Shown piece by piece: positions 17,875 through 26,286 of a stretch of 64,000 nt of DNA. This DNA is from Aestuariibaculum lutulentum (GTDB lineage Bacteria; Bacteroidota; Bacteroidia; Flavobacteriales; Flavobacteriaceae). The notes under the pieces were generated by a model. The model was not told the DNA's origin, ran no database searches, and saw only the letters and a list, made by a program, of their open reading frames with translations. How positions within the stretch are numbered: the first letter of the stretch is position 1; the number at the start of each line of letters is the position of its first letter. The stretch spans positions 285,501-349,500 of the forward strand of contig NZ_CP136709.1 of NCBI RefSeq assembly GCF_032926325.1, in the 5' to 3' direction. A program made the translations under genes and the position numbers.

Positions 17875-17931
17875 TAAGTTTCAGAATCATCAGGACGCAC
17901 ACTAAGGAACACCTTTTAACTCTGAAACTTA
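17875..17931. other. 11-bp perfect inverted repeat with structured loop, downstream of recQ
   Basis: TAAGTTTCAGA (17875-17885) and TCTGAAACTTA (17921-17931) are exact reverse complements separated by 35 nt, and the loop contains a smaller AAGG-4nt-CCTT stem. It starts 33 bp beyond the recQ stop and could terminate recQ transcription or be part of a small RNA. No long T run follows it in either direction. Confidence 0.6.
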
Positions 17932-17963
17932 AAAACAAAATGGTTCAATAAAAAGAATGACAA

Positions 17964-20165
17964 TTAATTGGCTACTTCGCTGATGAATTTTATACGGTAT
18001 AAACGTAATTCCTCATCATCGTAATCGCCATCAAACTCTTCAATAGCCGTGGCTATATTATCGGTTGTTGAATCCATAAAATAATCGTGCAGTTCTTCCT
18101 GCTGGTCTTCATCTAAAATATCATCAATCCAGTAGTCGATATTTAGTTTCGTACCCGAATATACAATGGCTTCCATTTCTTTAATAAACTCATCCATTTG
18201 AAGACCTTTTGCCGAAGCAATGTCGTCAAGCGGCAATTTTCTATCAATATTCTGGATGATATATAATTTGTTTGCTGAATTGGTTCCTGTAGATTTCACC
18301 ACTAAATCATCCGGACGAATGATGTCGTGTTCCTCAACATACCTGGCTATCAATTCCACAAAGTCTTTTCCATACTTTTTAGCTTTCCCCTCACCTACAC
18401 CATGAACATTGGCTAATTCGGTTAAATTTATCGGGTATTTTAAAGCCATATCCTCTAACGACGGATCCTGAAAAATTACAAACGGCGGTACGCCTAATTT
18501 CTTCGCATTCTTTTTACGCAAGTCTTTAAGCATATCCATAAGTAAGGCATCTGCAACGGCAGCCTGCGCTTTTGCTGCTGAAACGATTGTACCATCGTCT
18601 ACAGAACTATCGAACTCGTGATCTTCGGTCATCATGAATGATTCCGGAGTTTCAAGGAAGGCTTTACCGGCAGGAGATAATTTTATAACACCGTAAGTCT
18701 CGATATCCTTTTTTAACAATCCGGCAACTAATGCCTGACGTAATAAGGCCATCCAGTACTTTTTATCCTTATCCTTCCCTTTTCCAAAGAATGGCTGCTC
18801 GTTGGTTTTATGTGAATTAATTAAGGCATTTTCTTTACCCGTAATCACCTGAACCAAATCTTTAGATTTATATTTTTCATTGGTTTTGGCAATGGTTTCC
18901 AACAATACCACCACATCGTCCTGTGCTTCGTGTTTCTTTTTCGGGTGTCTGATGTTATCATCCATATCCCCACCTTCACCGGTTTCGTTATCGAATTCTT
19001 CACCGAAGTAATGCAAGATGAATTTACGACGTGAGATTGATGTTTCCGCGAAAGCGACCACTTCCTGTAACAAGGCATGTCCGATTTCCTGTTCGGCAAC
19101 GGGTTTACCCGACATGAATTTTTCCAATTTTTCAATGTCTTTATACGAATAGTATGCCAAACAGTGTCCTTCGCCACCATCACGACCAGCACGCCCGGTT
19201 TCCTGATAGTAACTTTCTATACTTTTAGGAATATCGTGATGAATTACAAAACGTACGTCTGGCTTATCGATACCCATACCAAAAGCGATGGTTGCAACCA
19301 CCACATCAACCTCTTCCATCAGGAATTTATCCTGAAAACTCGAACGCGACTTGGCGTCTAATCCCGCATGATATGGCACCGCATTAATACCATTTACCTG
19401 AAGTACCTGAGCCAGTTCTTCAACTCGTTTTCTGCTTAAACAATAAACAATACCCGATTTCCCTGCATTTTGTTTGATGAAACGAATAATATCGGCATCA
19501 ACATTTTTGGTTTTCGGACGTACTTCATAGTATAAATTAGGACGGTTAAAAGACGCTTTAAAGGTTCTTGCTCCCGTAATTCCTAAGTTTTTAATAATAT
19601 CTTCCTGTACTTTAGGCGTCGCCGTAGCGGTAAGCCCGATAATGGGGATATTATCTCCTATTCGAGAAATTATGTGTCTTAAATTTCGATACTCCGGTCT
19701 AAAATCGTGCCCCCACTCACTAATACAGTGTGCTTCATCAATGGCCATAAACGATATTTTTACCGAACGTAAAAACTCAACATTTTCTTCTTTGGTTAAG
19801 GATTCCGGAGCCACGTAAAGTAACTTGGTTACCCCGTTAACAATGTCCTCTTTAACCCGTTTAATTTCTGTTTTATTTAATGAAGAATTCAGTACGTGTG
19901 CAATACCTTCTTCATTAGAAACGCCACGAATGGCGTCTACCTGATTTTTCATTAATGCAATTAAGGGCGAAACAACAATGGCTGTCCCCTCCTGCATTAA
20001 CGCGGGCAGCTGGTAACATAACGATTTCCCGCCCCCCGTTGGCATTATAACAAATGTATTGTTGCCCGATAATATACTTTCTACAACATCTTCCTGAAGT
20101 CCCTTGAATTTACTAAACCCAAAATATTTTTTTAGTGCAGAATGCAAGTCACTCTTTTCCATCAA
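17964..20165 (-). CDS. recQ: ATP-dependent DNA helicase RecQ
   Basis: RecQ unwinds DNA 3' to 5' in recombination and replication-fork repair. The 733-residue protein has the complete helicase core: MPTGGGKSLCYQLPAL (Walker A), MAIDEAHCISEWGHDFRPEY (DExH box), GLTATATPKVQEDI, YCLSRKRVEELA, ATIAFGMGIDKPDVRFVIH and YQETGRAGRDG. A winged-helix RQC region follows, then an HRDC domain (LANVHGVGEGKAKKYG, about residues 545-620). The usual zinc-binding Cys cluster between helicase and RQC regions is not evident, as in other members of this flavobacterial RecQ type. Start is MM at 20165 or 20162. It is divergent from kdsD. Confidence 0.95.
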   Translation of the reverse strand: MMEKSDLHSALKKYFGFSKFKGLQEDVVESILSGNNTFVIMPTGGGKSLCYQLPALMQEGTAIVVSPLIALMKNQVDAIRGVSNEEGIAHVLNSSLNKTEIKRVKEDIVNGVTKLLYVAPESLTKEENVEFLRSVKISFMAIDEAHCISEWGHDFRPEYRNLRHIISRIGDNIPIIGLTATATPKVQEDIIKNLGITGARTFKASFNRPNLYYEVRPKTKNVDADIIRFIKQNAGKSGIVYCLSRKRVEELAQVLQVNGINAVPYHAGLDAKSRSSFQDKFLMEEVDVVVATIAFGMGIDKPDVRFVIHHDIPKSIESYYQETGRAGRDGGEGHCLAYYSYKDIEKLEKFMSGKPVAEQEIGHALLQEVVAFAETSISRRKFILHYFGEEFDNETGEGGDMDDNIRHPKKKHEAQDDVVVLLETIAKTNEKYKSKDLVQVITGKENALINSHKTNEQPFFGKGKDKDKKYWMALLRQALVAGLLKKDIETYGVIKLSPAGKAFLETPESFMMTEDHEFDSSVDDGTIVSAAKAQAAVADALLMDMLKDLRKKNAKKLGVPPFVIFQDPSLEDMALKYPINLTELANVHGVGEGKAKKYGKDFVELIARYVEEHDIIRPDDLVVKSTGTNSANKLYIIQNIDRKLPLDDIASAKGLQMDEFIKEMEAIVYSGTKLNIDYWIDDILDEDQQEELHDYFMDSTTDNIATAIEEFDGDYDDEELRLYRIKFISEVAN

Positions 20166-20273
20166 TCAGAAAACTTTAAAATTTATTTTAATTAATTATA
20201 TCATGCCCCGTCAAACTCAAATTTGAATTGACTTTTTAATAGTGCATTAAGAAAACCCTCGTATTTTTTTCGT

Positions 20274-20281
20274 TAGCTTTG
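20274..20281 (+). promoter_or_regulatory. candidate -7 box for kdsD-tatC
   Basis: TAGCTTTG is an exact TAnnTTTG match about 95 bp upstream of the kdsD start. No good -33 element is seen at the expected distance, so the call is moderate. Confidence 0.4.
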
Positions 20282-20375
20282 TAAAAAAAAATCGAAATTA
20301 CTATAAAATTAAATTCTATTTACATTTAAAGTTAAGAATTTCTTCAAAAGCATCAACTAAAAAATTTCATAAATT

Positions 20376-21341
20376 TTGAATAACAAACATTCAATTATTA
20401 AAATAGCTAAAGAAACTATTGAAGCCGAAAGTCAAGCTATTTTAAATTTATCGAATCTTGTCGATTCTGATTTTGCCGAAGCTGTAGAGCTCATATACCA
20501 TTCTAAAGGTCGTGTTATTATCACAGGTATTGGAAAAAGCGCCATTATTGCCAGTAAAATAGTTGCGTCGTTAAATTCCACTGGTACACCTGCTGTATTT
20601 ATGCATGCTGCCGATGCCATTCACGGCGATCTTGGCTTAATCTTAAAAGACGATGTGGTAATCTGTATTTCTAAAAGTGGAAACACACCTGAAATAAAAG
20701 TACTTGTACCACTTATTAAGCGTGTAAACAATAAAATGATTGCCATTACTGGTAATAAAGATTCATTTCTTGGGCAACATGCCGATTACGTTTTAAACGC
20801 CTATGTAGATAAAGAAGTTTGTCCGAACAATTTAGCCCCTACCACAAGTACCACTGCTCAATTGGTTATTGGCGATGCTTTAACGGTTTGTTTGCTGGAA
20901 TTACGCGGATTCACCAGTAACGATTTTGCTAAATTTCACCCAGGCGGTGCTTTAGGTAAAAAACTGTATTTACGTGTTCAGGATATTTCATCGGTTAACA
21001 AAAAACCAAAGGTTGAAGCCTCTACAAATATAAAAGATGTGATTATTGAAATCACAGAAAAAATGCTTGGAGTAACAGCTGTAGTTGAAAATGATAAAAT
21101 TATCGGCATTATTACCGATGGAGATTTACGTCGCATGCTTACCAAAGTTGATAGTTTCGCCAACCTGACTGCCAAAGATATTATGGGTACCAACCCAAAA
21201 CGTATTGAAGCCAGTGCCATGGCCATTGATGCTTTAGAAATTATGGAAGCCAATGAAATTTCTCAGATTCTGGTTGAAGACAACGGCAACTACGCTGGTG
21301 TGGTTCACATTCACGATTTAATAAAAGAAGGCATCATATAA
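20376..21341 (+). CDS. kdsD: arabinose-5-phosphate isomerase (KdsD/KpsF/GutQ family), TTG start
   Basis: The enzyme converts ribulose 5-phosphate to arabinose 5-phosphate, the first step toward Kdo for the LPS core. The 321-residue protein has an N-terminal SIS domain (GRVIITGIGKSAIIASKI, CISKSGNTPEI, LAPTTSTTAQLVIGDAL) and two CBS domains (about 205-260 and 275-321, with GIITDGDLRRML). The only suitable start is a TTG at 20376 (LNNKHSIIKIAKETI), since the next in-frame ATG would remove much of the SIS domain. Its stop codon overlaps the tatC ATG by one base, which indicates coupling. Confidence 0.9.
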   Translation: MNNKHSIIKIAKETIEAESQAILNLSNLVDSDFAEAVELIYHSKGRVIITGIGKSAIIASKIVASLNSTGTPAVFMHAADAIHGDLGLILKDDVVICISKSGNTPEIKVLVPLIKRVNNKMIAITGNKDSFLGQHADYVLNAYVDKEVCPNNLAPTTSTTAQLVIGDALTVCLLELRGFTSNDFAKFHPGGALGKKLYLRVQDISSVNKKPKVEASTNIKDVIIEITEKMLGVTAVVENDKIIGIITDGDLRRMLTKVDSFANLTAKDIMGTNPKRIEASAMAIDALEIMEANEISQILVEDNGNYAGVVHIHDLIKEGII

Positions 21342-22177
21342 TGGCTAAAAAAGAAAAAAAGAATATAAATGAGATGTCTTTTTTAGACCATCTTGAAGAT
21401 TTACGCTGGCACCTTATTCGTATCTGTGCCGGTATTATGATTGTTGCGGTTTTAGCCTTTACATTTAGTCGTTTTATTTTCGAGGATATTATTTTTGCAC
21501 CTATTCGCATGAATTTCCCGACTTACGAATTCCTATGTAATATGGGACGCCTTATTGGTGTTGAGACTACGTTCTGTAACGACGAAATCCCGATGATGAT
21601 TCAAAGTAGAACCATGGCGGGGCAGTTTTCTGCCGATATCTGGACGGCTATTCTGGCCGGTTTCATCATCTCATTTCCTTATACTATTTATCAGCTTTGG
21701 AAATTTGTTAGCCCAGGATTGCATGAAAATGAACGTAAACATTCCCGTGGATTTATCATCATCTGCTCGTTACTATTCTTTTCAGGAGCGCTTTTTGGCT
21801 ATTATATTATTACCCCATTATCTATTAATTTCCTGGCGAATTACAGCATTTCTGACGTTGTTGAAAATCAAATTGACATTAGCTCTTACATAGGCTTAGT
21901 ACGATCGTCTGTACTGGCCTCCGGTTTAATTTTCGAGTTACCTATAGTTATTTACTTTTTAACTAAAATAGGTTTAGTAACTCCTGAAATATTAAAGAAA
22001 TACAGAAAGTTTGCCCTGGTTATCGTTTTGATTTTATCGGCTGTTATTACACCTCCTGATATTGCGAGCCAGGTTATTGTCGCCATTCCGATTCTAATTC
22101 TATACCAGGCGAGTATTTACATCTCTAAAATGGTTGTAAGAAACCAGAAAGCTGCAACACAAGCGGTGAGAAAATAA
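21341..22177 (+). CDS. tatC: twin-arginine translocase subunit TatC
   Basis: TatC is the receptor for twin-arginine signal peptides in the inner membrane. The 278-residue protein begins with a charged cytoplasmic segment and the signature MSFLDHLEDLRWHLIR, then six membrane helices including FIISFPYTIYQLWKFVSPGL, FFSGALFGYYIITPLSINFL and the last pair around ILSAVITPPDIASQ. A periplasmic loop of about 45 residues after helix 1 (near FCNDEIPMMIQSR) is longer than in E. coli, as usual for Bacteroidota. It is translationally coupled to kdsD. No tatA gene is adjacent. Confidence 0.95.
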   Translation: MAKKEKKNINEMSFLDHLEDLRWHLIRICAGIMIVAVLAFTFSRFIFEDIIFAPIRMNFPTYEFLCNMGRLIGVETTFCNDEIPMMIQSRTMAGQFSADIWTAILAGFIISFPYTIYQLWKFVSPGLHENERKHSRGFIIICSLLFFSGALFGYYIITPLSINFLANYSISDVVENQIDISSYIGLVRSSVLASGLIFELPIVIYFLTKIGLVTPEILKKYRKFALVIVLILSAVITPPDIASQVIVAIPILILYQASIYISKMVVRNQKAATQAVRK

Positions 22178-22178
22178 C

Positions 22179-22226
22179 CCTTCGATACTTCGTCTATGCT
22201 CAGTACAGGCGGAGCTCAGGGTGGCA
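22179..22226. repeat. dispersed intergenic repeat (TTCG...GCTCAGTACAGGC family)
   Basis: The segment between tatC and the AhpD-like gene contains CTTCGTCTATGCTCAGTACA and GGCGGAGCTCAGGGTGGC. It belongs to the same family as the cluster at 37366-38537. It is GC-rich against its surroundings and starts immediately after the tatC stop. Confidence 0.65.
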
Positions 22227-22280
22227 GTTGAATCGTAAAAAGTAAAAATATTAAGTATAATTAACTTTTATATAAAAAAC

Positions 22281-22640
22281 ATGTCTGATATCGTTTCTGA
22301 ATTTAATGCATACCGTTCTAAAATGAACGACAAAATTCTATCTGATAACAATAAAGTTATTAAGCGAATTTTCAATTTAGATACCAACGCTTACGCGGAA
22401 GGTGCTTTAGATGTAAAAACCAAAGAGTTATTAGGTCTTGTAGCATCGGCGGTATTACGTTGCGACGACTGTGTAAAATACCATTTAGAAACCAGCTACA
22501 AAGAAGGTTTAACTAAAGCAGAAGTGGTTGAAGCTTTAAGTATTGCCACTCTGGTTGGTGGTACCATTGTTATCCCGCATTTGCGTCGTGCCTATGAATT
22601 TTGGGATGCCTTAGAAGCACAAGACGCCTCAAAAGAATAA
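22281..22640 (+). CDS. carboxymuconolactone decarboxylase / AhpD-like protein
   Basis: The 119-residue all-helical protein carries the AhpD-type redox motif: LRCDDCVKYHLETSYKEG, a Cys-x-x-Cys-x-x-x-His centre, followed by TKAEVVEALSIATLVGG. Members reduce peroxidase partners or act as thiol-dependent hydroperoxide reductases. This one is cytoplasmic with an unknown partner. It lies 103 bp after tatC, separated by a dispersed repeat, and 124 bp before lptB. Flavobacterial genomes often keep this gene beside tatC and lptB. Confidence 0.85.
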   Translation: MSDIVSEFNAYRSKMNDKILSDNNKVIKRIFNLDTNAYAEGALDVKTKELLGLVASAVLRCDDCVKYHLETSYKEGLTKAEVVEALSIATLVGGTIVIPHLRRAYEFWDALEAQDASKE

Positions 22641-22764
22641 CAACAGTTAGTAAATTAAAAGAACGTATTTATAGTATTTTTCTATTTTTAGCGTTTTAAC
22701 TTGAAAAGCAATTATAAGTTCAGATAAATCTGAACATTAAATTCTCACCTTGTGAGTTAAACAT

Positions 22765-23505
22765 ATGATTTTAAAAGCCGAAAATTTAATGAAGTCCTAC
22801 AACGGACGAAAAGTAGTTAAAGACGTTTCTCTTGAAGTGCATCAAGGGGAAATTGTTGGATTATTAGGACCTAACGGTGCCGGTAAAACAACGTCGTTCT
22901 ATATGATTGTAGGTCTTATAAAACCTAACGGCGGACATATATTTTTAGATAATACCGAGATTACGCAATTCCCTATGTACAAACGTGCTCAAAATGGTAT
23001 CGGGTATCTAGCACAGGAAGCTTCTGTATTTAGAAAATTAAGTATTGAAGACAATATCTTAAGTGTATTACAGCTAACCAAACTGAGCAAAAAAGAACAG
23101 CTTCATAAAATGGAGTCGCTAATCGAGGAGTTTGGTTTAGGGCACATTCGTAAAAACCGAGGCGACTTATTATCGGGTGGCGAGCGCCGTCGTACGGAGA
23201 TTGCACGAGCTTTAGCAACCGACCCAAGTTTCATATTATTAGATGAGCCTTTTGCAGGCGTTGACCCGGTAGCGGTTGAAGACATTCAGCGTATTGTAGC
23301 ACAATTAACCAAAAAGAACATTGGTATTTTAATTACCGACCACAACGTACAGGAAACTCTGGCGATTACCGACAGAACCTACCTAATGTTTGAAGGAAGT
23401 ATTCTTAAGGCCGGCGAACCTGAGGAATTAGCCAATGACGAAATGGTGCGTAAGGTTTACCTTGGTCAGAACTTCGAGTTACGTAAAAAGAAAATCAGAG
23501 ATTAA
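22765..23505 (+). CDS. lptB: LPS export ABC transporter ATPase LptB
   Basis: LptB powers extraction of lipopolysaccharide from the inner membrane by LptFG. The 246-residue protein has Walker A GPNGAGKTTSFYM, the Q-loop, the LptB-typical IGYLAQEASVFRKLS, signature LLSGGERRRTEIARALA, Walker B FILLDEPFAGVDP with the catalytic Glu, and the H-loop ITDHNVQETL. Length and motifs are standard. It shares direction with kdsD and tatC upstream, tying this region to outer-membrane biogenesis, and has a strong terminator downstream. Confidence 0.95.
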   Translation: MILKAENLMKSYNGRKVVKDVSLEVHQGEIVGLLGPNGAGKTTSFYMIVGLIKPNGGHIFLDNTEITQFPMYKRAQNGIGYLAQEASVFRKLSIEDNILSVLQLTKLSKKEQLHKMESLIEEFGLGHIRKNRGDLLSGGERRRTEIARALATDPSFILLDEPFAGVDPVAVEDIQRIVAQLTKKNIGILITDHNVQETLAITDRTYLMFEGSILKAGEPEELANDEMVRKVYLGQNFELRKKKIRD

Positions 23506-23522
23506 GTTCTTAATGACATATA

Positions 23523-23557
23523 AAAAAGTCCGGTTAAATCAACCGGACTTTTTTTTT
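23523..23557 (+). terminator. terminator of lptB
   Basis: AAGTCCGGTT-AAATC-AACCGGACTT is followed by nine or more T residues, 18 bp after the stop codon. The stretch from here to about 23790 is AT-rich and shows no credible gene. Confidence 0.93.
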
Positions 23558-23791
23558 ACTGATAAGAGCCTCTTCGAAAAAAATACTCACCAAAACAAGT
23601 TTCCCTGTTTTATCCTGAATACCCTTTTTTCATATCACTTTCAAAAATCAGATTCCATCATCCAATCCCAGCAACACTTTCTCCACATTTTGCTGCTTTC
23701 GTCTCCTGCATAAATATCAAAACCAAAACCACAATTAAAACTAACTCCTTATAAATCTTAGACATAGACAAAAAAATTAAAAATATTTTCA

Positions 23792-23822
23792 TATCTTTAT
23801 GATATCATATTAATATCATATT
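23792..23822 (+). promoter_or_regulatory. promoter with 11-bp-spaced direct repeat upstream of the SPFH operon
   Basis: TATCTTTA (23792-23799, one mismatch to the -7 consensus) runs into a perfect 12-bp palindrome TATGATATCATA (23798-23809) and a 10-bp direct repeat ATATCATATT at 23802-23811 and 23813-23822. The period is 11 bp, one helical turn. The arrangement suits a ribbon-helix-helix repressor such as the Arc-like protein encoded at the end of this operon. That link is inferred. Confidence 0.45.
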
Positions 23823-23827
23823 TCATC

Positions 23828-24688
23828 ATGAAAAAAGAAAAAGTAATTACTCCCGCAAATGGCTACATCATCTTATTTATTCTGATAACCCTTTTACTTG
23901 GCAGCATATTTCTAACTTTTACTAAAGAAGAACCTGCCTATTTATTAGTAAGCATTTTATGTGTGATTATTGCGCTAGGCTTTATAATGGTTCAACCAAA
24001 CAGCTCTAGAGTCTTATTGCTTTTTGGAAAATACATAGGAACCGTTAATCAAAATGGTTTTTATTGGGTAAATCCATTTTATACAAAGAAGAAAATATCG
24101 TTGCGCGCCAGTAATTTTGATAGTGAACGCTTAAAAGTTAACGACAAATTAGGAAACCCCGTTATGATAAGTACCATATTAGTCTGGCGTGTTTCCGATA
24201 CTTATAAAGCGGCTTTCGATGTCGATAATTATGAGAATTTTGTGCGTGTACAAACCGATGCGGCTGTTAGAAAATTAGCGAGTATGTATCCTTACGATAA
24301 TTTTGCTGATGATGGTCATACTGAAGATATCACCTTACGTTCCAGTGTCAATGAAGTAAGCGAAACCCTTGAAAAAGAAATTCACGAACGTTTATCGATT
24401 GCCGGTATAGAAGTTTTAGAAGCCAGAATTGGCTACCTCGCCTATGCTCAAGAAATAGCAAATGCCATGTTAAAACGCCAACAAGCCACTGCCATAGTAG
24501 CTGCCCGACATAAAATTGTTGAAGGCGCCGTAAGCATGGTAGAAATGGCTCTTGAAAAATTAGGAGAAAAAGACATCGTAAATCTGGACGAAGAACGCAA
24601 AGCTGCCATGGTTAGCAATTTAATGGTTATTTTATGCGGTGATAAAGATGCTTCACCAGTATTAAACACCGGCACTTTAAATAACTAA
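23828..24688 (+). CDS. SPFH/Band 7 domain membrane protein
   Basis: The 286-residue protein has two N-terminal membrane helices (about 14-34 and 38-56) followed by an SPFH/Band 7 domain: PNSSRVLLLFGKYIGTVNQ, GFYWVNPFYTKKKISLR, NPVMISTILVWRVSD and later GIEVLEARIGYLAYA. It ends in the helical AIVAARHKIVEGAVSMVEMA region. Such proteins oligomerise on membranes and organise local domains or regulate proteases. It is the first gene of a three-gene set, 2 bp before the PH-like gene, under a promoter with repeated operator-like sites. Confidence 0.87.
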   Translation: MKKEKVITPANGYIILFILITLLLGSIFLTFTKEEPAYLLVSILCVIIALGFIMVQPNSSRVLLLFGKYIGTVNQNGFYWVNPFYTKKKISLRASNFDSERLKVNDKLGNPVMISTILVWRVSDTYKAAFDVDNYENFVRVQTDAAVRKLASMYPYDNFADDGHTEDITLRSSVNEVSETLEKEIHERLSIAGIEVLEARIGYLAYAQEIANAMLKRQQATAIVAARHKIVEGAVSMVEMALEKLGEKDIVNLDEERKAAMVSNLMVILCGDKDASPVLNTGTLNN

Positions 24689-24690
24689 TT

Positions 24691-25182
24691 ATGAGAGTTT
24701 TTGAAGAAGAACAACGGTTTACACAAACTTGGCTAATCCTGTTGTTAAGTATTTCTGCAATTATTTCAATTATAATAATCACCGATGGTTTTTTTAAGGG
24801 CAACATCCCTCTTCATAAATACGTAAGTCATATTATCCTTGTTTTAATAGCCTGTGGATTCATATTTATATTTAAATTAAAAACAAGGATTGACCATATT
24901 GGAATTCATTATCAATTTTTCCCTTTTCACTTTAAAATGAAAACCATACTTTGGGAAAACATCAAACAAGCCAAAACCAGAAAATATAATGCCCTAACTG
25001 AATATGGTGGCTGGGGTTTAAAATCAGGAGGCATTTTTGGAAAAAGGAATGGGCTGGCTATTAATGTTTCCGGAGATATAGGCATTCAGTTAATCCTTAA
25101 AACCGACAAAAAGATACTCATAGGAACACAAAAGCAAAACGATGCCAACATTGTTCTTGCCATGTACTCGAATAAAATATAA
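24691..25182 (+). CDS. membrane protein with PH-like cytoplasmic domain, unknown function
   Basis: The 163-residue protein has two membrane helices (about 13-34 and 44-62) and a beta-rich domain (about 66-160). The stretches RIDHIGIHYQFFPF, ILWENIKQAKTRKYN and LILKTDKKILIGTQ resemble the bacterial PH-like domains of uncharacterised membrane proteins. It begins 2 bp after the SPFH gene and is followed 2 bp later by the Arc-like gene, so it is almost certainly co-translated with them. I cannot assign a biochemical function. Confidence 0.7.
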   Translation: MRVFEEEQRFTQTWLILLLSISAIISIIIITDGFFKGNIPLHKYVSHIILVLIACGFIFIFKLKTRIDHIGIHYQFFPFHFKMKTILWENIKQAKTRKYNALTEYGGWGLKSGGIFGKRNGLAINVSGDIGIQLILKTDKKILIGTQKQNDANIVLAMYSNKI

Positions 25183-25184
25183 CT

Positions 25185-25361
25185 ATGTCTAAAAAAAAAG
25201 CTTTCGCATTGCGAATTAATGAGGATATGCTCAAAGCTATTGAAAAATGGGCTTCAGACGAATTTCGTAGCACCAACGGACAAATAGAATGGATGCTAAA
25301 CGAAAGTTTAAAAAAAGCGAAGCGACATTTAAAAAATAGTGACTCGAAAGAAACGGGTTAA
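25185..25361 (+). CDS. Arc-type ribbon-helix-helix DNA-binding protein (58 aa)
   Basis: This short gene encodes 58 residues. It begins with an Arc/MetJ-type DNA-contacting strand (KKKAFALRIN), followed by helix A (EDMLKAIEKWASDEFR) and helix B (TNGQIEWMLNESLKKAKRH), the standard ribbon-helix-helix plan for a dimeric DNA-binding protein. It starts 2 bp after the PH-like gene and ends the SPFH operon. It may autoregulate the operon through the repeated sites at 23798-23822, although some members of this family in Flavobacteria may have other roles. Confidence 0.8.
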   Translation: MSKKKAFALRINEDMLKAIEKWASDEFRSTNGQIEWMLNESLKKAKRHLKNSDSKETG

Positions 25362-25380
25362 GCCTATCTAGGTTTGATCT

Positions 25381-26259
25381 TTATTGCTTTTTAAGGCTCT
25401 TAATAATCTTGCGGAACACCTTCACAATCAACAAAGCCAACAATCCAACAACAATACCGATTGCAAAATCCTTAATAAATGCAGGAATTGATTCTGCAAC
25501 ATGATGCAAGGCTTCAATATTATGTGTAAATATACCACCTGCAACTAAAAGCAAGGCAATGGTTCCGATTACCGATAAACTCTTAATCACTATCGGCAAG
25601 GCTTTTACCAGAACATTTCCCACATTAAATAACAGTCCCTTTTGATCGTCACTTTTTTGAATCAAAGCAAACCCCATATCATCCATTCTAACAATAAGTG
25701 CGACAATACCATAAACCCCAATCGTTGCAATAATGGCTACAATTGAAACTACGATTACCTGAAACACCAAAGGTTCTCCTAAAACGGTTCCTAAAGCGAT
25801 AATCACAATCTCCACCGACAAGATAAAATCTGTAAATATCGCCGATTTCACCTTCTTCCGCTCCGCTTTCAACTGCTCCTCCGGCGATAAATCTTCATGA
25901 CTTACAGTTTCAACTTTATGTTCATGCGGAAAAAAATATTCCATAACTTTTTCAACGCCTTCATACGCCAGATAAACACCCCCTAATATTAAAATAAGTG
26001 TTACCGCCCAGGGTAAAAACGTACTTAATAAAAAAGCAATTGGCAGAATAATCAGCTTGTTTAAAAACGATCCTTTTGTAATCGCCCATAATACCGGTAA
26101 CTCTCTCGACGATACAAATCCGGTGGCTTTTTCGGCATTTACTGCCAGGTCATCACCTAAGATGCCTGCCGTTTTTTTGGTTGTAATTTTACTCATTACC
26201 ACTACATCATCCATTAATGCAGCGATATCGTCTAATAATGCGAAAAAACCTGAGGCCAT
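25381..26259 (-). CDS. DUF808/YedI family inner-membrane protein
   Basis: The 292-residue protein starts with the family signature GFFALLDDIAALMDDVVVMS followed by KKTAGILGDDLAVNAEKATG and has about six membrane helices. Typical blocks such as LILGGVYLAYEGVEKVMEYF and the KVKSAIFTDFILSVEIVIIALG segment are intact. DUF808 proteins are widespread inner-membrane proteins without a proven function. It converges on the Arc-like gene with 19 bp between stops and lies 27 bp downstream of pssA on the same strand. Confidence 0.9.
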   Translation of the reverse strand: MASGFFALLDDIAALMDDVVVMSKITTKKTAGILGDDLAVNAEKATGFVSSRELPVLWAITKGSFLNKLIILPIAFLLSTFLPWAVTLILILGGVYLAYEGVEKVMEYFFPHEHKVETVSHEDLSPEEQLKAERKKVKSAIFTDFILSVEIVIIALGTVLGEPLVFQVIVVSIVAIIATIGVYGIVALIVRMDDMGFALIQKSDDQKGLLFNVGNVLVKALPIVIKSLSVIGTIALLLVAGGIFTHNIEALHHVAESIPAFIKDFAIGIVVGLLALLIVKVFRKIIKSLKKQ

Positions 26260-26286
26260 AAAATTAATTCTGAGTTTAAAAGAAAG

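Noticed and set aside
18845..19361. Frames on both strands inside recQ
   Set aside because: They are alternative-frame shadows of the helicase core and RQC coding sequence, with biased composition and no domain.
23435..23713. Rightward frame across the end of lptB
   Set aside because: It overlaps lptB out of frame and runs through the lptB terminator hairpin, so it is not credible.
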